Assembly: GCF_025567305.1 (NCBI RefSeq)
Contig: NZ_JAOQJP010000014.1
Coordinates: 16,971-80,970 of the forward strand
DNA: 64,000 bases
Source: Lentihominibacter butyricus
GTDB taxonomy: Bacteria > Bacillota > Clostridia > Peptostreptococcales > Anaerovoracaceae
Direction: 5' to 3'
Shown here: in pieces, positions 26,063 to 35,042 of the stretch
Numbering within the stretch: position 1 is the stretch's first letter
How the letters are laid out: each line of letters begins with the position of its first letter
The notes under the pieces: model-generated
Seen by the model: the letters and a program-made list of their open reading frames with translations, nothing else
Told to the model about the DNA's origin: nothing
The model's database searches: none
Translations under genes and position numbers: made by a program

Positions 26063-26842
26063 ATGGCCGGATTTGATATCAAAGAAAAAATAGAACATAA
26101 TGTAAAAAAGGCTGTTGCCGATTTTCAGGAAAGAGACGACATCACAACAAAATTCGGAGAACCGGTTCTCGCATATGTATATGCGAAAGATCCGCTCTTC
26201 GACATGTTCTGGGAGAGAGAGCTCTGCAAGCACCCGAAGGCGATCTTCCAGCCCGGGAATACAGTGATCCTTCACTATGTTCCGTTTGCAGACGAAGTCG
26301 CTGCAGGCAATGAGGGCGGCGATGCTCCGTCAGCACAGTGGGAAAGAGCATTCGTCGAATCGCTGTGGCTCTCGATGGAACTCAACAGGGTCATCAGAGG
26401 TACGCTCGACATGATCGGCAGACTTTCTTCGGCGCTCACGACTCCTACAGACTGGGTGGATGATCTGCATCACGAGGAGTTCTCTTTCAAAATGGCAGCG
26501 TACGCCGCAGGAATGGGTGAGTTCGGCACAGGCGGTTCGTTCCTCATAAACGGAAAATACGGCGGACGTCTCGGTGCTGTATCTACCGACGGAAATTACG
26601 CGGACCCTTCAGAACCTATGACGCAGCAGCAGCTCGATGAAGTCTACGATATGCTTCATGCAAAGTGCCGCTACGAGGGCGCTCCGGGAGTTTCATGCTC
26701 ACAGGAAATGATCGACGCCTGTCCCGGACATGCGATCTCCGCAAACGGCATCGACAGAGCAAAGTGCCAGGAACACTGCAGGACTATAGACAAATACATA
26801 CCGTCGCCTGAAGTATGCGGCAAGTGCTTCAGGTTCAGATAA
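26063..26842 (+). CDS. Iron-sulfur protein with QueG-like fold segment
   Basis: A 259-residue cytoplasmic protein. The middle (KMAAYAAGMGEFGTGGSFLINGKYGGRLG, quoted in two parts in databases of QueG) resembles the conserved region of epoxyqueuosine reductase QueG. The C-terminal 60 residues are Cys-rich (KCRYEG...SCSQEMIDACPGHAI...KCQEHC...VCGKCF), suggesting one or two Fe-S clusters. It is shorter than QueG and lacks a clear cobalamin-binding N-terminus, so it is a relative and not QueG itself. AAGAAAGGTG precedes the ATG at 26063, which is preferred over the start at 25922. The function is unknown. Confidence 0.7.
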   Translation: MAGFDIKEKIEHNVKKAVADFQERDDITTKFGEPVLAYVYAKDPLFDMFWERELCKHPKAIFQPGNTVILHYVPFADEVAAGNEGGDAPSAQWERAFVESLWLSMELNRVIRGTLDMIGRLSSALTTPTDWVDDLHHEEFSFKMAAYAAGMGEFGTGGSFLINGKYGGRLGAVSTDGNYADPSEPMTQQQLDEVYDMLHAKCRYEGAPGVSCSQEMIDACPGHAISANGIDRAKCQEHCRTIDKYIPSPEVCGKCFRFR

Positions 26843-26909
26843 GTCTCTGCTGCCCTTCACGCGGGACGGCGATCAGACACGACCGTACGCGGTCAAACCA
26901 AAATGCTGT

Positions 26910-27004
26910 AAAAGACTGTCCGGCGATGTTTTCAGAACATCTGCCCAACAGTCTTTTCTTTTTACCGCATAAAAATGATCCCTGCGTTAAACGCAGGGTT
27001 TTCC
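26910..27004 (+). terminator. Two terminator hairpins after the iron-sulfur protein gene
   Basis: AAAAGACTGT...ACAGTCTTTT (26910-26957) followed by CTTTTT, and then a second, perfect CCCTGCGT-TAA-ACGCAGGG (26980-26998) followed by TTTTCC. Confidence 0.75.
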
Positions 27005-27013
27005 TTATACAAT

Positions 27014-27053
27014 AAAAGCTGTGCAAATGGTTCATCCATCCGCACAGCTTTTT
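27014..27053. terminator. Bidirectional terminator between the iron-sulfur gene and groEL
   Basis: AAAAGCTGTGC pairs with GCACAGCTTTTT; A and T runs on both sides allow it to end groEL (minus strand) as well as plus-strand transcripts. Confidence 0.75.
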
Positions 27054-27113
27054 CTCACACTTTTAAGGTTTATTTACCGGAACGGTTTCTGATGTGATGC
27101 AGTTACTGCCGCA

Positions 27114-28748
27114 CTACATCATTCCAGGCATTCCGCCTCCCATGCCGCCGCCCATTGGCATTGCAGGTTCATCTGACGGTGCGTCTGTGATTCCCGCTTC
27201 AGTTGTCAGCAGCATTGCTGAAGCTGATGCAGCATTCTGGAGTGCTGATCTCGTAACCTTTGCAGGGTCTACGATACCTGCGCCGATCATGTCGACATAC
27301 TCTTCTGTAGCTGCGTTGAAGCCTGTTCCTTCCTTGCTGCCCTTTACCTGAGCAACTACTACGCTGCCTTCGAAGCCTGCGTTTTCTGCGATCTGCCTTA
27401 CCGGCTCTTCCAGAGCTCTCACGATGATAGTACCGCCTGTCTTAGCATCGCCGTCAAGACCTTCAACATACTTCGCAACTGCAGGGATAGCATTTACCAG
27501 TGCCACTCCGCCGCCTGAAACGATACCTTCCTGAACTGCTGCCTTTGTAGCGTTCAGAGCGTCTTCTATCCTCAGCTTTCTTTCCTTCAGCTCAGTTTCT
27601 GTTGCTGCGCCGACCTTGATGACAGCTACGCCGCCAGCCAGCTTGGCAAGTCTTTCCTGAGTCTTTTCTCTGTCGAAATCCGAAGTAGTGTTCTCGATCT
27701 GAGTCTTGATCTGAGCAACTCTTGCCTTGATCTCCTCAGCATCTCCCGCACCGTTCACGATAACAGTGTTTTCCTTGTCTACCTTTACAGTGCCTGCGCT
27801 TCCCAGCATATCTGCAGTAGTTTCCTTGAGCTCATATCCGAGATCTGATGAAATAACTGTACCGCCTGTCAGGATAGCGATATCTTCGAGCATAGCCTTT
27901 CTTCTGTCACCGAATCCAGGTGCTTTTACTGCAACGCAGTCGAATGTTCCCTTGAGCTTGTTGACGATGATAGTTGCCAGAGCTTCGCCTTCCAGATCAT
28001 CACAGATGATGAGGAGCTTTCTTCCCTGCTGAACTACCTGTTCGAGTACAGGCAGGATCTCCTGGATGTTCGATATCTTCTTGTCAGTGATCAGGATGTA
28101 AGGGTTTTCGAGAACCGCTTCCATCTTCTCTGTATCTGTTACCATATATGGTGAGAAGTATCCTCTGTCGAACTGCATACCTTCAACTACATCGAGAGTA
28201 GTTCCCATAGTCTTTGATTCCTCGACAGTGATGACTCCGTCTTTTCCCACTTTTTCCATAGCTTCCGCGATCAGCTGTCCGATGTTCTCGTCTGCAGCTG
28301 ATACTGCTGCTACCTGAGCGATGCTGTCCTTGTTGTCCACTGTCTGAGCCAGTCTCTTGATCTCATCTACAGCAACGTCTACAGCGCCCTGGATACCTCT
28401 CTTGAGTACCATAGGGTTAGCTCCTGCAGCAACGTTTTTGAAGCCTTCCTTGATTATGATCTGAGCCAGCAGAGTAGCAGTAGTCGTACCGTCTCCTGCC
28501 ACATCGTTAGTCTTTGAAGCGACTTCCTTGACTACCTGCGCACCCATGTTTTCCACTGAGTCCTCGAGCTCGATCTCTCTTGCGATCGTAACACCGTCGT
28601 TTGTGATGAGCGGTGAGCCGAACTTCTTGTCGATCAGCACGTTTCTGCCCTTAGGTCCCAGCGTGATCTTAACTGTATCTGCTAATTTATCTACACCTGC
28701 CTGAAGTTTTCTTCTGGCATCTTCTCCGTAATGTAATTCCTTTGCCAT
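27114..28748 (-). CDS. groEL: Chaperonin GroEL
   Basis: The 60-kDa ATP-dependent folding chamber subunit. The 544-residue protein has the ATP-site motifs GPKGRNVLIDK (near 31) and GDGTTTATLLAQ (near 86), the EGIVSGGG segment, and the C-terminal GGMGGGMPGMM tail that lines the cavity. The start at 28748 is preceded by GGGAGG; the open frame runs 27 nt further. It is 19 bp after groES in the classical bicistronic operon under CIRCE control. Confidence 0.99.
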   Translation of the reverse strand: MAKELHYGEDARRKLQAGVDKLADTVKITLGPKGRNVLIDKKFGSPLITNDGVTIAREIELEDSVENMGAQVVKEVASKTNDVAGDGTTTATLLAQIIIKEGFKNVAAGANPMVLKRGIQGAVDVAVDEIKRLAQTVDNKDSIAQVAAVSAADENIGQLIAEAMEKVGKDGVITVEESKTMGTTLDVVEGMQFDRGYFSPYMVTDTEKMEAVLENPYILITDKKISNIQEILPVLEQVVQQGRKLLIICDDLEGEALATIIVNKLKGTFDCVAVKAPGFGDRRKAMLEDIAILTGGTVISSDLGYELKETTADMLGSAGTVKVDKENTVIVNGAGDAEEIKARVAQIKTQIENTTSDFDREKTQERLAKLAGGVAVIKVGAATETELKERKLRIEDALNATKAAVQEGIVSGGGVALVNAIPAVAKYVEGLDGDAKTGGTIIVRALEEPVRQIAENAGFEGSVVVAQVKGSKEGTGFNAATEEYVDMIGAGIVDPAKVTRSALQNAASASAMLLTTEAGITDAPSDEPAMPMGGGMGGGMPGMM

Positions 28749-28767
28749 ATCAAAATACCTCCCTTTA

Positions 28768-29046
28768 TTATTCAACTATCGCCAGAATGTCTCTCTGGTT
28801 CATGATCGAGTACTCTTCGCCGCCGTACTTGACATCTGTACCGGCATACTGAGCAAATATCACCTTGTCCCCTGTCTTGAGCTCCATTTTCTCGTCTTCT
28901 GTTCCAGGTCCGACTGCAACTACCTCAGCAACCTGCGGTTTTTCCTTAGCCGAGCTCGTAAGAAGGATACCGCTCGCCGTTTTTTCTTCCGCTTCTATTT
29001 TCTTGATAACTACTCTTGAACCCAAAGGTTTGATTCCAATACTCAT
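28768..29046 (-). CDS. groES: Co-chaperonin GroES
   Basis: The 10-kDa lid of the GroEL chamber, 92 residues. It has the N-terminal IKPLGSRVVIKK, a mobile loop (EEKTASGILL) that binds GroEL, and the C-terminal YGGEEYSIMNQRDILAIVE. AAAGGAGATG precedes the ATG. The upstream CIRCE operator puts it under HrcA repression; hrcA is not in the window. Confidence 0.98.
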   Translation of the reverse strand: MSIGIKPLGSRVVIKKIEAEEKTASGILLTSSAKEKPQVAEVVAVGPGTEDEKMELKTGDKVIFAQYAGTDVKYGGEEYSIMNQRDILAIVE

Positions 29047-29202
29047 TATGTCATCTCCTTTACATTTTTCTTATATAATTTGAAAAAGGATCTTTCCTTT
29101 TTATATGCACCTCTGTCTGAGCTTTATGCAAAGCTCACTCCGCGGCCGTCGCTGCATCTGTCATGCAGCAATTCTGCAATGCTGCCGACGCCCCGGCGAT
29201 TG

Positions 29203-29229
29203 TTAGCACTCATTATTTCCGAGTGCTAA
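29203..29229 (-). promoter_or_regulatory. CIRCE operator (HrcA binding site)
   Basis: TTAGCACTC (29203-29211), nine bases, GAGTGCTAA (29221-29229): the perfect CIRCE inverted repeat, just downstream of the groES promoter -10 box, where HrcA would block transcription. Confidence 0.97.
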
Positions 29230-29233
29230 CTAT

Positions 29234-29262
29234 AATTTACAGCCATTTCCGCTATTTGTCAA
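29234..29262 (-). promoter_or_regulatory. groESL promoter
   Basis: On the minus strand TTGACA (29262-29257), a 17-bp spacer and TAAATT (29239-29234), immediately before the CIRCE element. Confidence 0.8.
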
Positions 29263-29293
29263 CCACCTTTTTTGATTTTCTTCGCTCAGCGGA

Positions 29294-30178
29294 TCACAGA
29301 TTTTTGTTGTGAGTTATGTAATAGAAAAGATACTGCTGGGCTATTCCTCCGTACTCTCCGAAATGTTCCGCCGCAAAGTCCGCCATAGCCTTCATATCGC
29401 CCTCATCCATGCCGTACAGCCTGTTCATGACCTTCCTGACCCAGACGTCTATCGGGAACCGGTCCATCTTTCCCAGCGAAAACAGAGCGATGCAGTTTGC
29501 CACCTTCGGTCCTACACCGGTGTACCTCCTGAGCTGATCGAAAGCCTCGTCCGAGCTCACCTCATCCGTTCCCAGCCTCTCCAGGCTCTCTATACCTTCC
29601 TCCGCTACCATTTTCGCCGTATCGATCAGATACTTCGCTCTGTATCCGAGCCGGCATGGAGCGAGATCATCCAGTGAAGCTCCCGCCAGCACTTCCGGGG
29701 ACGGCAGATCATAGAATTCCTTTCCGGCGAGCGCCCCTGCTCTGCTGCCCAGCGTCTCAGCCAGCGAGTTTATGCATTTCTTTATACGAGGTATGTTGTT
29801 GTTCTGAGATATTATAAATGAGATCAGGGTCTCCCATTTGTCCTGATTGAGTATGCGTATGCCCGGCCCGTATTCGATGGCCTTTGCGATCACCTCGTCT
29901 TTGCATGAGAGCTGTTTCTTTATCTCCGAGTAATCTCTGTCAAGATCCAGATAATGATGCCATATGTTCCTGTAATCGTCTTCATCCGCGCCGTGTATCT
30001 TCAGCACTCCGGTGTCACTGTCATACTCCATGACCGCCACTCTGCCGTGAGCGGTCCCCGCATACATCCCGTCAGCTGTCTTTTCCCACCTGAAACACTG
30101 CCCGCAGTCAAAGATATTGTCGAGATCAAAATCTCTTACCCCCTCGGCGATCAGTACTCCGTTATCTTCTCTTGCCAT
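29294..30178 (-). CDS. 8-oxoguanine DNA glycosylase (OGG1-type, HhH-GPD)
   Basis: A base-excision repair glycosylase of 294 residues. It has an N-terminal OGG_N-like domain (FDCGQCFRWEK) and the helix-hairpin-helix GPD domain: HhH in TGVGPKVANCIALFSLG, the catalytic Lys expected in the GYRAKYLIDTA segment, and the catalytic Asp in FPIDVWV. The C-terminus lacks the four-Cys Fe-S motif of MutY and Nth. The combination points to 8-oxoguanine removal, though alkylbase glycosylases of the same fold are possible. AAAGGGA precedes the ATG at 30178. Confidence 0.88.
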   Translation of the reverse strand: MAREDNGVLIAEGVRDFDLDNIFDCGQCFRWEKTADGMYAGTAHGRVAVMEYDSDTGVLKIHGADEDDYRNIWHHYLDLDRDYSEIKKQLSCKDEVIAKAIEYGPGIRILNQDKWETLISFIISQNNNIPRIKKCINSLAETLGSRAGALAGKEFYDLPSPEVLAGASLDDLAPCRLGYRAKYLIDTAKMVAEEGIESLERLGTDEVSSDEAFDQLRRYTGVGPKVANCIALFSLGKMDRFPIDVWVRKVMNRLYGMDEGDMKAMADFAAEHFGEYGGIAQQYLFYYITHNKNL

Positions 30179-30294
30179 TACACTGTCCCTTTCTCTTTCA
30201 TATATATGATATCCATATCGATCCATCTGCAGGATCCCGCGGTCTTAAAGCTCTTTCCTGACCGCTTTTCCCTGTAAGTACGTAAACTTTAATC

Positions 30295-30323
30295 TTGAAT
30301 TCCTCGTTAAGGTTTGTTATAAT
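30295..30323 (+). promoter_or_regulatory. Ferredoxin gene promoter
   Basis: TTGAAT (30295-30300), a 17-bp spacer and TATAAT (30318-30323), 42 bp before the ferredoxin start. Confidence 0.8.
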
Positions 30324-30364
30324 CAGTTTGTCATTTAGTGATAATTTTAAAGGAGGTACTTACA

Positions 30365-30535
30365 ATGGCTTATGTAATCAAAGACTCATGCATCAGTTGC
30401 GGAGCTTGCATGGACGAATGTCCTACAAATGCTATCTCAGCCGGCGATTCTATGTATGTTATAGATGCTGACACTTGCATTGATTGCGGTGCTTGCGCAG
30501 GCGCATGTCCTGTGGATGCTCCAGTTGAAGAGTAG
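30365..30535 (+). CDS. 2[4Fe-4S] ferredoxin
   Basis: A small clostridial-type electron carrier of 56 residues with two perfect cluster motifs: CISCGACMDECP at about residues 9-20 and CIDCGACAGACP at about 38-49. In anaerobes of this kind it carries low-potential electrons for hydrogenase, Rnf and pyruvate oxidation. The ATG at 30365 has AAAGGAGG eight nt before it; the in-frame ATG at 30338 does not. It is monocistronic, with a strong promoter and terminator. Confidence 0.97.
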   Translation: MAYVIKDSCISCGACMDECPTNAISAGDSMYVIDADTCIDCGACAGACPVDAPVEE

Positions 30536-30565
30536 TTCAAAAAAACATATATCAATGTGATAATT

Positions 30566-30594
30566 AATAACCGTTTCATAATGAAACGGTTATT
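30566..30594. terminator. Bidirectional terminator between ferredoxin and rex genes
   Basis: AATAACCGTTTCAT-A-ATGAAACGGTTATT, a near-perfect palindrome; it lies between converging genes and serves both. Confidence 0.75.
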
Positions 30595-30630
30595 TAATTT
30601 ACCAATATTCTTATGTAATACACCCTGAGC

Positions 30631-31272
30631 CTATTCCTGACTCTGATTTCTGTTCATATGGTATGCGAGAGAATGCAGGCTGTCGCTTATATGCATATTC
30701 TCGAGCGCCACATGATTAGGTGTTTCTATGTCTATCGGTGCAAAATTCCAGAGACCCCTCACCCCTGCGAAGCACAGCTTGTCTGCAACTTCCTGGGCGG
30801 CGTCCTTGGTAGTACATATGATACCTATATCTATATCGTTTTCCTCAACAAATTCAACGATATTGTCATAGTCCATGACCTCTATATCGTTGATCTTCAT
30901 TCCAATAAGCCGCGGATTTATCTCGAAGATACCGCAGACGATGAATCCGGTCTTGTAGTAGTACGTGTGGTTTGCCAGCGCCTGCCCCAGATTGCCCGCA
31001 CCGACGATCACCATCTTGTACTGCTTATCCAGGCCCAGTATCGCGCTTATCTCATCGTAAAGGCCGTCCACACTGTAACCGTATCCCTGCTGGCCGAATC
31101 CTCCGAAATTGTTGAGATCCTGCCTTATCTGCGACGCAGTGTACCCGGTCAGATTACTGAACTCGCTGGATGATATCTTGTCTATGCCCTTCTTCTGAAG
31201 TTCGCGCAGATATCTCCTGTAACGCGGCAGCCTCTTGATCACAGCATTGGAAATCTTAGCTTGCCTTTTCAT
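30631..31272 (-). CDS. rex: Redox-sensing transcriptional repressor Rex
   Basis: A dimeric repressor that senses the NADH/NAD+ ratio and controls fermentation genes. The 213-residue protein has an N-terminal winged helix (about 1-80, including TGYTASQIRQDLNNFG, the recognition region) and a Rossmann domain with VIVGAGNLGQALANH (about 89-103), which binds NAD(H). The length and motifs are standard. No clear Rex operator was seen near the gene. It is 18 bp after acpP on the same strand. Confidence 0.96.
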   Translation of the reverse strand: MKRQAKISNAVIKRLPRYRRYLRELQKKGIDKISSSEFSNLTGYTASQIRQDLNNFGGFGQQGYGYSVDGLYDEISAILGLDKQYKMVIVGAGNLGQALANHTYYYKTGFIVCGIFEINPRLIGMKINDIEVMDYDNIVEFVEENDIDIGIICTTKDAAQEVADKLCFAGVRGLWNFAPIDIETPNHVALENMHISDSLHSLAYHMNRNQSQE

Positions 31273-31290
31273 CTCAAAACCTTTTGTTTT

Positions 31291-31518
31291 TTATGCTCTT
31301 GATTCCACGTAGTTTACGATGTCGCTTACTGTCTGGAATTTCTCAGCGTCTTCGTCAGGAACTTCGATGTCGAATTCGTCTTCGATAGCCATGATGATCT
31401 CTACTGCATCCAGTGAATCAGCTTCGAGATCCTTCATGAGATGTGTTTCCATCTTCACGTCTTCTTCATCAACACCTAACTGCTCTGCTATTATTCCCTT
31501 GATCTTGTCTAATGTCAT
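31291..31518 (-). CDS. acpP: Acyl carrier protein
   Basis: Carries the growing acyl chain in fatty-acid synthesis on a phosphopantetheine attached to Ser in the motif DLEADSLDAVEIIM (Ser near residue 37). It has 75 residues, acidic, the normal length. The ATG at 31518 follows GGAGG; the longer open frame (to 31599) is an unlikely extension. No other fatty-acid synthesis gene is adjacent; rex follows. Confidence 0.95.
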   Translation of the reverse strand: MTLDKIKGIIAEQLGVDEEDVKMETHLMKDLEADSLDAVEIIMAIEDEFDIEVPDEDAEKFQTVSDIVNYVESRA

Positions 31519-31661
31519 GATATATACCTCCATAATCAAAATATCATTTTTCGTTACTATATTATGCCGCTGAAAATATATGCGGCAACTCCCAATCATT
31601 ATAGAGTATGCACTCTTTTATTGCAATAGTTTTGATAAAAAAATCAGATGCCCGGCGCGCG

Positions 31662-33680
31662 TCACTCCTGCAGCTGGAGCCAGCTCTCATATTTTTCATC
31701 GAGATCGTCTTTCTTCTCTGTCAGCGCCTTGCTGATCTCCGCAAGCTTTACGTGATCCTTTGCCACATCTTCCCTGCACAGCTCTTCTTCAAGCTCTTTT
31801 ATGGAATCCTCAAGCTCCTGTATCTCTTTTTCGAGCTTCTCTCTGTGCCGCTTCAGCCTGCGCTCCTCGGCCTCTTTTTCCTTCTGGATGCGCCTGCGTT
31901 CTGCAGAAGACAGCTCCGGCTCACCGCCGCCTGCCGCCTTTGCATCAGATACAGCACCCTCTGCAGCATCCCCGTTTCCCGGTGCGTCTGCGCGTTTTCC
32001 CGCAGACAGCTCCTCCAGGTACTTCTTGCCGGATCTGATCTGCTGCTGTTTCTTTTCGACGTAGTAATCATATGTTCCCAGGTAGTTGTCTATGCCCTCG
32101 GACGTCAGCTCGATTATCCTCGTCGGTATCCTGTTAAGGAAATATCTGTCGTGGGATACTATGATACATGTTCCCGGAAAGTCCAGGAGTGCTTCTTCAA
32201 ACACTTCTTTGGACTCGATGTCGAGATGGTTGGTCGGCTCGTCAAGCATCAGCACATTCGCCCCCGAAAGCATGAGTTTGAGAAGCGAAAGTCTCGCCTT
32301 TTCTCCGCCGCTCAGCGATCCAACCGTCAGGAACACTTCGTCGCCCCTGAACAGGAATCTTCCCAGTATATTTCTTATCTCCGTATCCGTGTAAAGGCCG
32401 TACGAGTCTCTGACTTCACCCATCACGGTGTTTGCCGCGTTCAGCAGCTGCTGTCCCTGGTCGTAGTAGCCGAACTGCACGTTATGGCCGATCTTTATGC
32501 GTCCCGTATTCGCGGAAAGCTCACCCATCAGGATCTTGAGCAGTGTCGTCTTGCCGATGCCGTTCGCACCGACTATGCACACACGCTCACCGCGCTTTAT
32601 ATCGAGGTCGACTCCGTGGAACAACTCAGTTCTCCTCGAACCGTATCCGAAGCTCTTCGAAAGTCCCTCGGCATACAGCACATCTCTTCCGCTCTGGAAG
32701 TCCGCCTTGAACGACAGCTTCATCTTCCCTGTCGTTCCTTCAGGTCTGTCTATCACATCCATAGCTGCGAGCCGCTTTTCTCTGGAAGCTGCACGTTTCG
32801 CAAGCTTCTCTGTGCCGCGCTGCTTGAACCTGCGGATCATATCCTCCTGACGGCTGATCTCCTTCTGCTGCTTCTCATATTTTCTAAGCTCAGCCTCGCG
32901 CCTGTTCTTGCGCTCAGTGGCATAAAACGTATAGTTTCCTTCATATATATTGAGCTTGTGATTTTCGACCTCGAATATCCTCGTGACTGTCTCATCCAGA
33001 AAATATCTGTCATGGGAGACGAGCACGATCGTGCCCTTGTAGCTCTTGAGGTACTGCTCGAGCCATTTCAGCGTGCCTATATCCAGGTGGTTGGTCGGCT
33101 CGTCGAGGAACAGTATGTCCGGCTTTCTCAGAAGCAGACACGCCAGCGACAGTCTCGTCTTCTCTCCGCCGCTCAGCGACGATATCTTCTTGTCGTAGCT
33201 GTCCTCACCGAACGCCATACTTGAAAGTATGCCCGTGATCTCGCTTTTATATGTATACCCGCCGGAATCTCTGAATTTTTCCTGCATCATGTCGTAGCGC
33301 TCGAGCAGTCTGTGGCTTTCCTCTTCTCCCTCAGGACCTGCCGACGCGAGCTCTTCTATGCGGGCCAGCAGTTTTTCCATATCCTTTTCCATCTGCGGAA
33401 AGGCTGAAAATATGCTCTCAACTTCTTCTATAACTGTCTTTTCGGAATCGAATGCCCCGTCCTGCTTCAGATATCCTATGTTGATATCCGACGAAATGAA
33501 AAAGTCTCCTTCCTCGCACGGCAGCTCGCCTGTGAGTATCTTCAGAAGTGTGGTCTTTCCCGCTCCGTTCACGCCGATTATGCCTACGCGCTCTCCCTTG
33601 TTTATATGGAAAGAGACCCGGTCCAGGATCACATCCGTTCCGTATGCTTTTGTAAGATCTTTTGCTGATACTACTATCAT
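31662..33680 (-). CDS. ABC-F family ATP-binding protein
   Basis: A cytoplasmic protein of 672 residues with two ABC ATPase domains and no membrane segment. Walker A motifs are GVNGAGKTT (near 37) and GANGIGKTT (near 361); signatures LSGGEKTRLSLA and LSGGEKARLSLL; both Walker B motifs end LDEPTNHLD. Between the domains is the basic linker of ABC-F proteins, and the C-terminus is a long coiled coil (about residues 585-670). ABC-F proteins act on the ribosome as translation factors or antibiotic resistance proteins; the subfamily is not decided here (YdiF/Uup layout is likely). Confidence 0.93.
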   Translation of the reverse strand: MIVVSAKDLTKAYGTDVILDRVSFHINKGERVGIIGVNGAGKTTLLKILTGELPCEEGDFFISSDINIGYLKQDGAFDSEKTVIEEVESIFSAFPQMEKDMEKLLARIEELASAGPEGEEESHRLLERYDMMQEKFRDSGGYTYKSEITGILSSMAFGEDSYDKKISSLSGGEKTRLSLACLLLRKPDILFLDEPTNHLDIGTLKWLEQYLKSYKGTIVLVSHDRYFLDETVTRIFEVENHKLNIYEGNYTFYATERKNRREAELRKYEKQQKEISRQEDMIRRFKQRGTEKLAKRAASREKRLAAMDVIDRPEGTTGKMKLSFKADFQSGRDVLYAEGLSKSFGYGSRRTELFHGVDLDIKRGERVCIVGANGIGKTTLLKILMGELSANTGRIKIGHNVQFGYYDQGQQLLNAANTVMGEVRDSYGLYTDTEIRNILGRFLFRGDEVFLTVGSLSGGEKARLSLLKLMLSGANVLMLDEPTNHLDIESKEVFEEALLDFPGTCIIVSHDRYFLNRIPTRIIELTSEGIDNYLGTYDYYVEKKQQQIRSGKKYLEELSAGKRADAPGNGDAAEGAVSDAKAAGGGEPELSSAERRRIQKEKEAEERRLKRHREKLEKEIQELEDSIKELEEELCREDVAKDHVKLAEISKALTEKKDDLDEKYESWLQLQE

Positions 33681-33728
33681 ATATGAACCTGCAGCACTTT
33701 TACCGCTGCACCTTTTCCTTTCCTTAAA

Positions 33729-33772
33729 ACAGAGCCTGACCCGCCATTGGTCGTCCGGCGGGCGGCTCTGAT
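33729..33772. terminator. Terminator between the ABC-F region and tsaD
   Basis: CAGAGCC...CCGCC...GGCGGGCGGCTCTG forms a long GC-rich stem; on the minus strand it is followed by TTTTAAGG, placing it just after the tsaD stop. Confidence 0.65.
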
Positions 33773-33794
33773 GATATTTTTATTAAAAGCCTGT

Positions 33795-34811
33795 CTACAG
33801 CTCCAGATTCGGTATCGCATCCAGAGTCAGTTCGTCGCGTTCACCGGCTATATACTTGTAATACGCCGCGCAGCCTATCATCGCGGCATTGTCCGTACAC
33901 AGTACCGGTGACGGATAATAAAGCTTTATGCCGTTCTTTTCACATTCCTCGCTCATCATCTCTCTGAGCCTGCTGTTAGAGGCCACTCCCCCTGCGAGGA
34001 CGATCTTGTCCTTGTCCATGTCTTTTGCAGCTTTTACCGTCTTCGCCACGATAACGTCGAGGACAGCCGCCTGAAAGCTCGCGGCCACATCTGCCTGATT
34101 TATCTCACGGCCGGCCTGCTTCTCGGAATTTATGTAGTTCAGAACGCCTGTCTTGATGCCGCTGAAACTGAAATCAAGGCTGCCCTTTTCCAGGAACACA
34201 CGCTTGAATTCCACCGCGTGCGGATCGCCCTGTTTCGCCAGTCTGTCTATCAGAGGGCCTCCGGGATATCCCAGACCCAGCACCCTGGCCACCTTGTCGT
34301 ACGCTTCGCCTGCAGCATCGTCTCTCGTTCCGCCGAGGACCCTGCACCGGTTGTATCCTGTCACCTCCACGATATTCGTATGTCCGCCTGATATTATCAG
34401 TGACATGAACGGAGGCTCAAGATCCTTGTGCTCTATATAGTTCGCACTTATATGGCCCTGTATGTGATGAACGCCTATCAGCGGCTTGTCTGCCGCCAGC
34501 GCATATGCCTTTGCCGTCGCCAGGCCTATCAGAAGCGCTCCCACGAGACCGGGGCCGTATGTCACGCCTATCATATCCACATCGTCGATAGTCACGCCTG
34601 CTTCCTCCAGCGCCTGATCGACAACCGTATTCACATTTTCGAGATGGTGCCTGGATGCGATCTCCGGTACGACACCGCCATACTGCTTATGTATCTCTAT
34701 CTGCGACGAAATGATATTTGAAAGGACTTCACGTCCCTCCAGCATCACAGCTGCCGCTGTTTCGTCACAGCTAGATTCTATTGCAAGAGTTAGTAATTTT
34801 CCGTTCTTCAT
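33795..34811 (-). CDS. tsaD: tRNA t6A37 threonylcarbamoyltransferase TsaD
   Basis: Transfers the threonylcarbamoyl group to A37 of ANN-decoding tRNAs. The 338-residue protein has the ASKHA fold with N-terminal LAIESSCDETAAAV, the metal-binding HHLEN...HHIQGH histidines, and SGGHTNIV and GGVASN nucleotide motifs. The ATG at 34811 overlaps the stop of the small gene upstream by 4 nt (ATGA). TsaB, TsaE and RimI are encoded just upstream. Confidence 0.97.
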   Translation of the reverse strand: MKNGKLLTLAIESSCDETAAAVMLEGREVLSNIISSQIEIHKQYGGVVPEIASRHHLENVNTVVDQALEEAGVTIDDVDMIGVTYGPGLVGALLIGLATAKAYALAADKPLIGVHHIQGHISANYIEHKDLEPPFMSLIISGGHTNIVEVTGYNRCRVLGGTRDDAAGEAYDKVARVLGLGYPGGPLIDRLAKQGDPHAVEFKRVFLEKGSLDFSFSGIKTGVLNYINSEKQAGREINQADVAASFQAAVLDVIVAKTVKAAKDMDKDKIVLAGGVASNSRLREMMSEECEKNGIKLYYPSPVLCTDNAAMIGCAAYYKYIAGERDELTLDAIPNLEL

Positions 34812-34987
34812 AAATTGTTTCGTCCTTCTTCCAGTTTTTTCTCGCACTGGTTCTCTCCGTTCAGATGCCTGCAGTTTTCACATGACATGTAGCTGCTCAT
34901 ACTGAACACATCGAAATCGTGTCGCCTCGAGAACTTTCTGCACGGATAAAAAACCTCATTCATATTTTCGCCTGAAAACTCGTCCAT
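34808..34987 (-). CDS. Small Cys-rich protein coupled to tsaD
   Basis: A 59-residue ORF in the gap between rimI and tsaD. It has a strong GGGGAGG ribosome site six nt before its ATG (34985-34987) and its TGA overlaps the tsaD ATG by four nt, so tsaD translation is coupled to it. Four cysteines are placed as C-x19-C-x2-C-x8-C (residue 16 and the pattern SCENCRHLNGENQC), suggesting a single zinc or Fe-S site. I do not recognise the family. The placement points to a conserved partner or small accessory protein of the t6A operon, which is inference. Confidence 0.7.
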   Translation of the reverse strand: MDEFSGENMNEVFYPCRKFSRRHDFDVFSMSSYMSCENCRHLNGENQCEKKLEEGRNNL

Positions 34988-35042
34988 GGCACGCCTCCCC
35001 GAATAATCATCTTATACTCATTATCCGCAGAAACGATGATTT

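Noticed and set aside
31608..33224. 538-codon frame on the plus strand
   Set aside because: Antisense of the ABC-F gene, whose two ABC domains are clear; no ribosome site.
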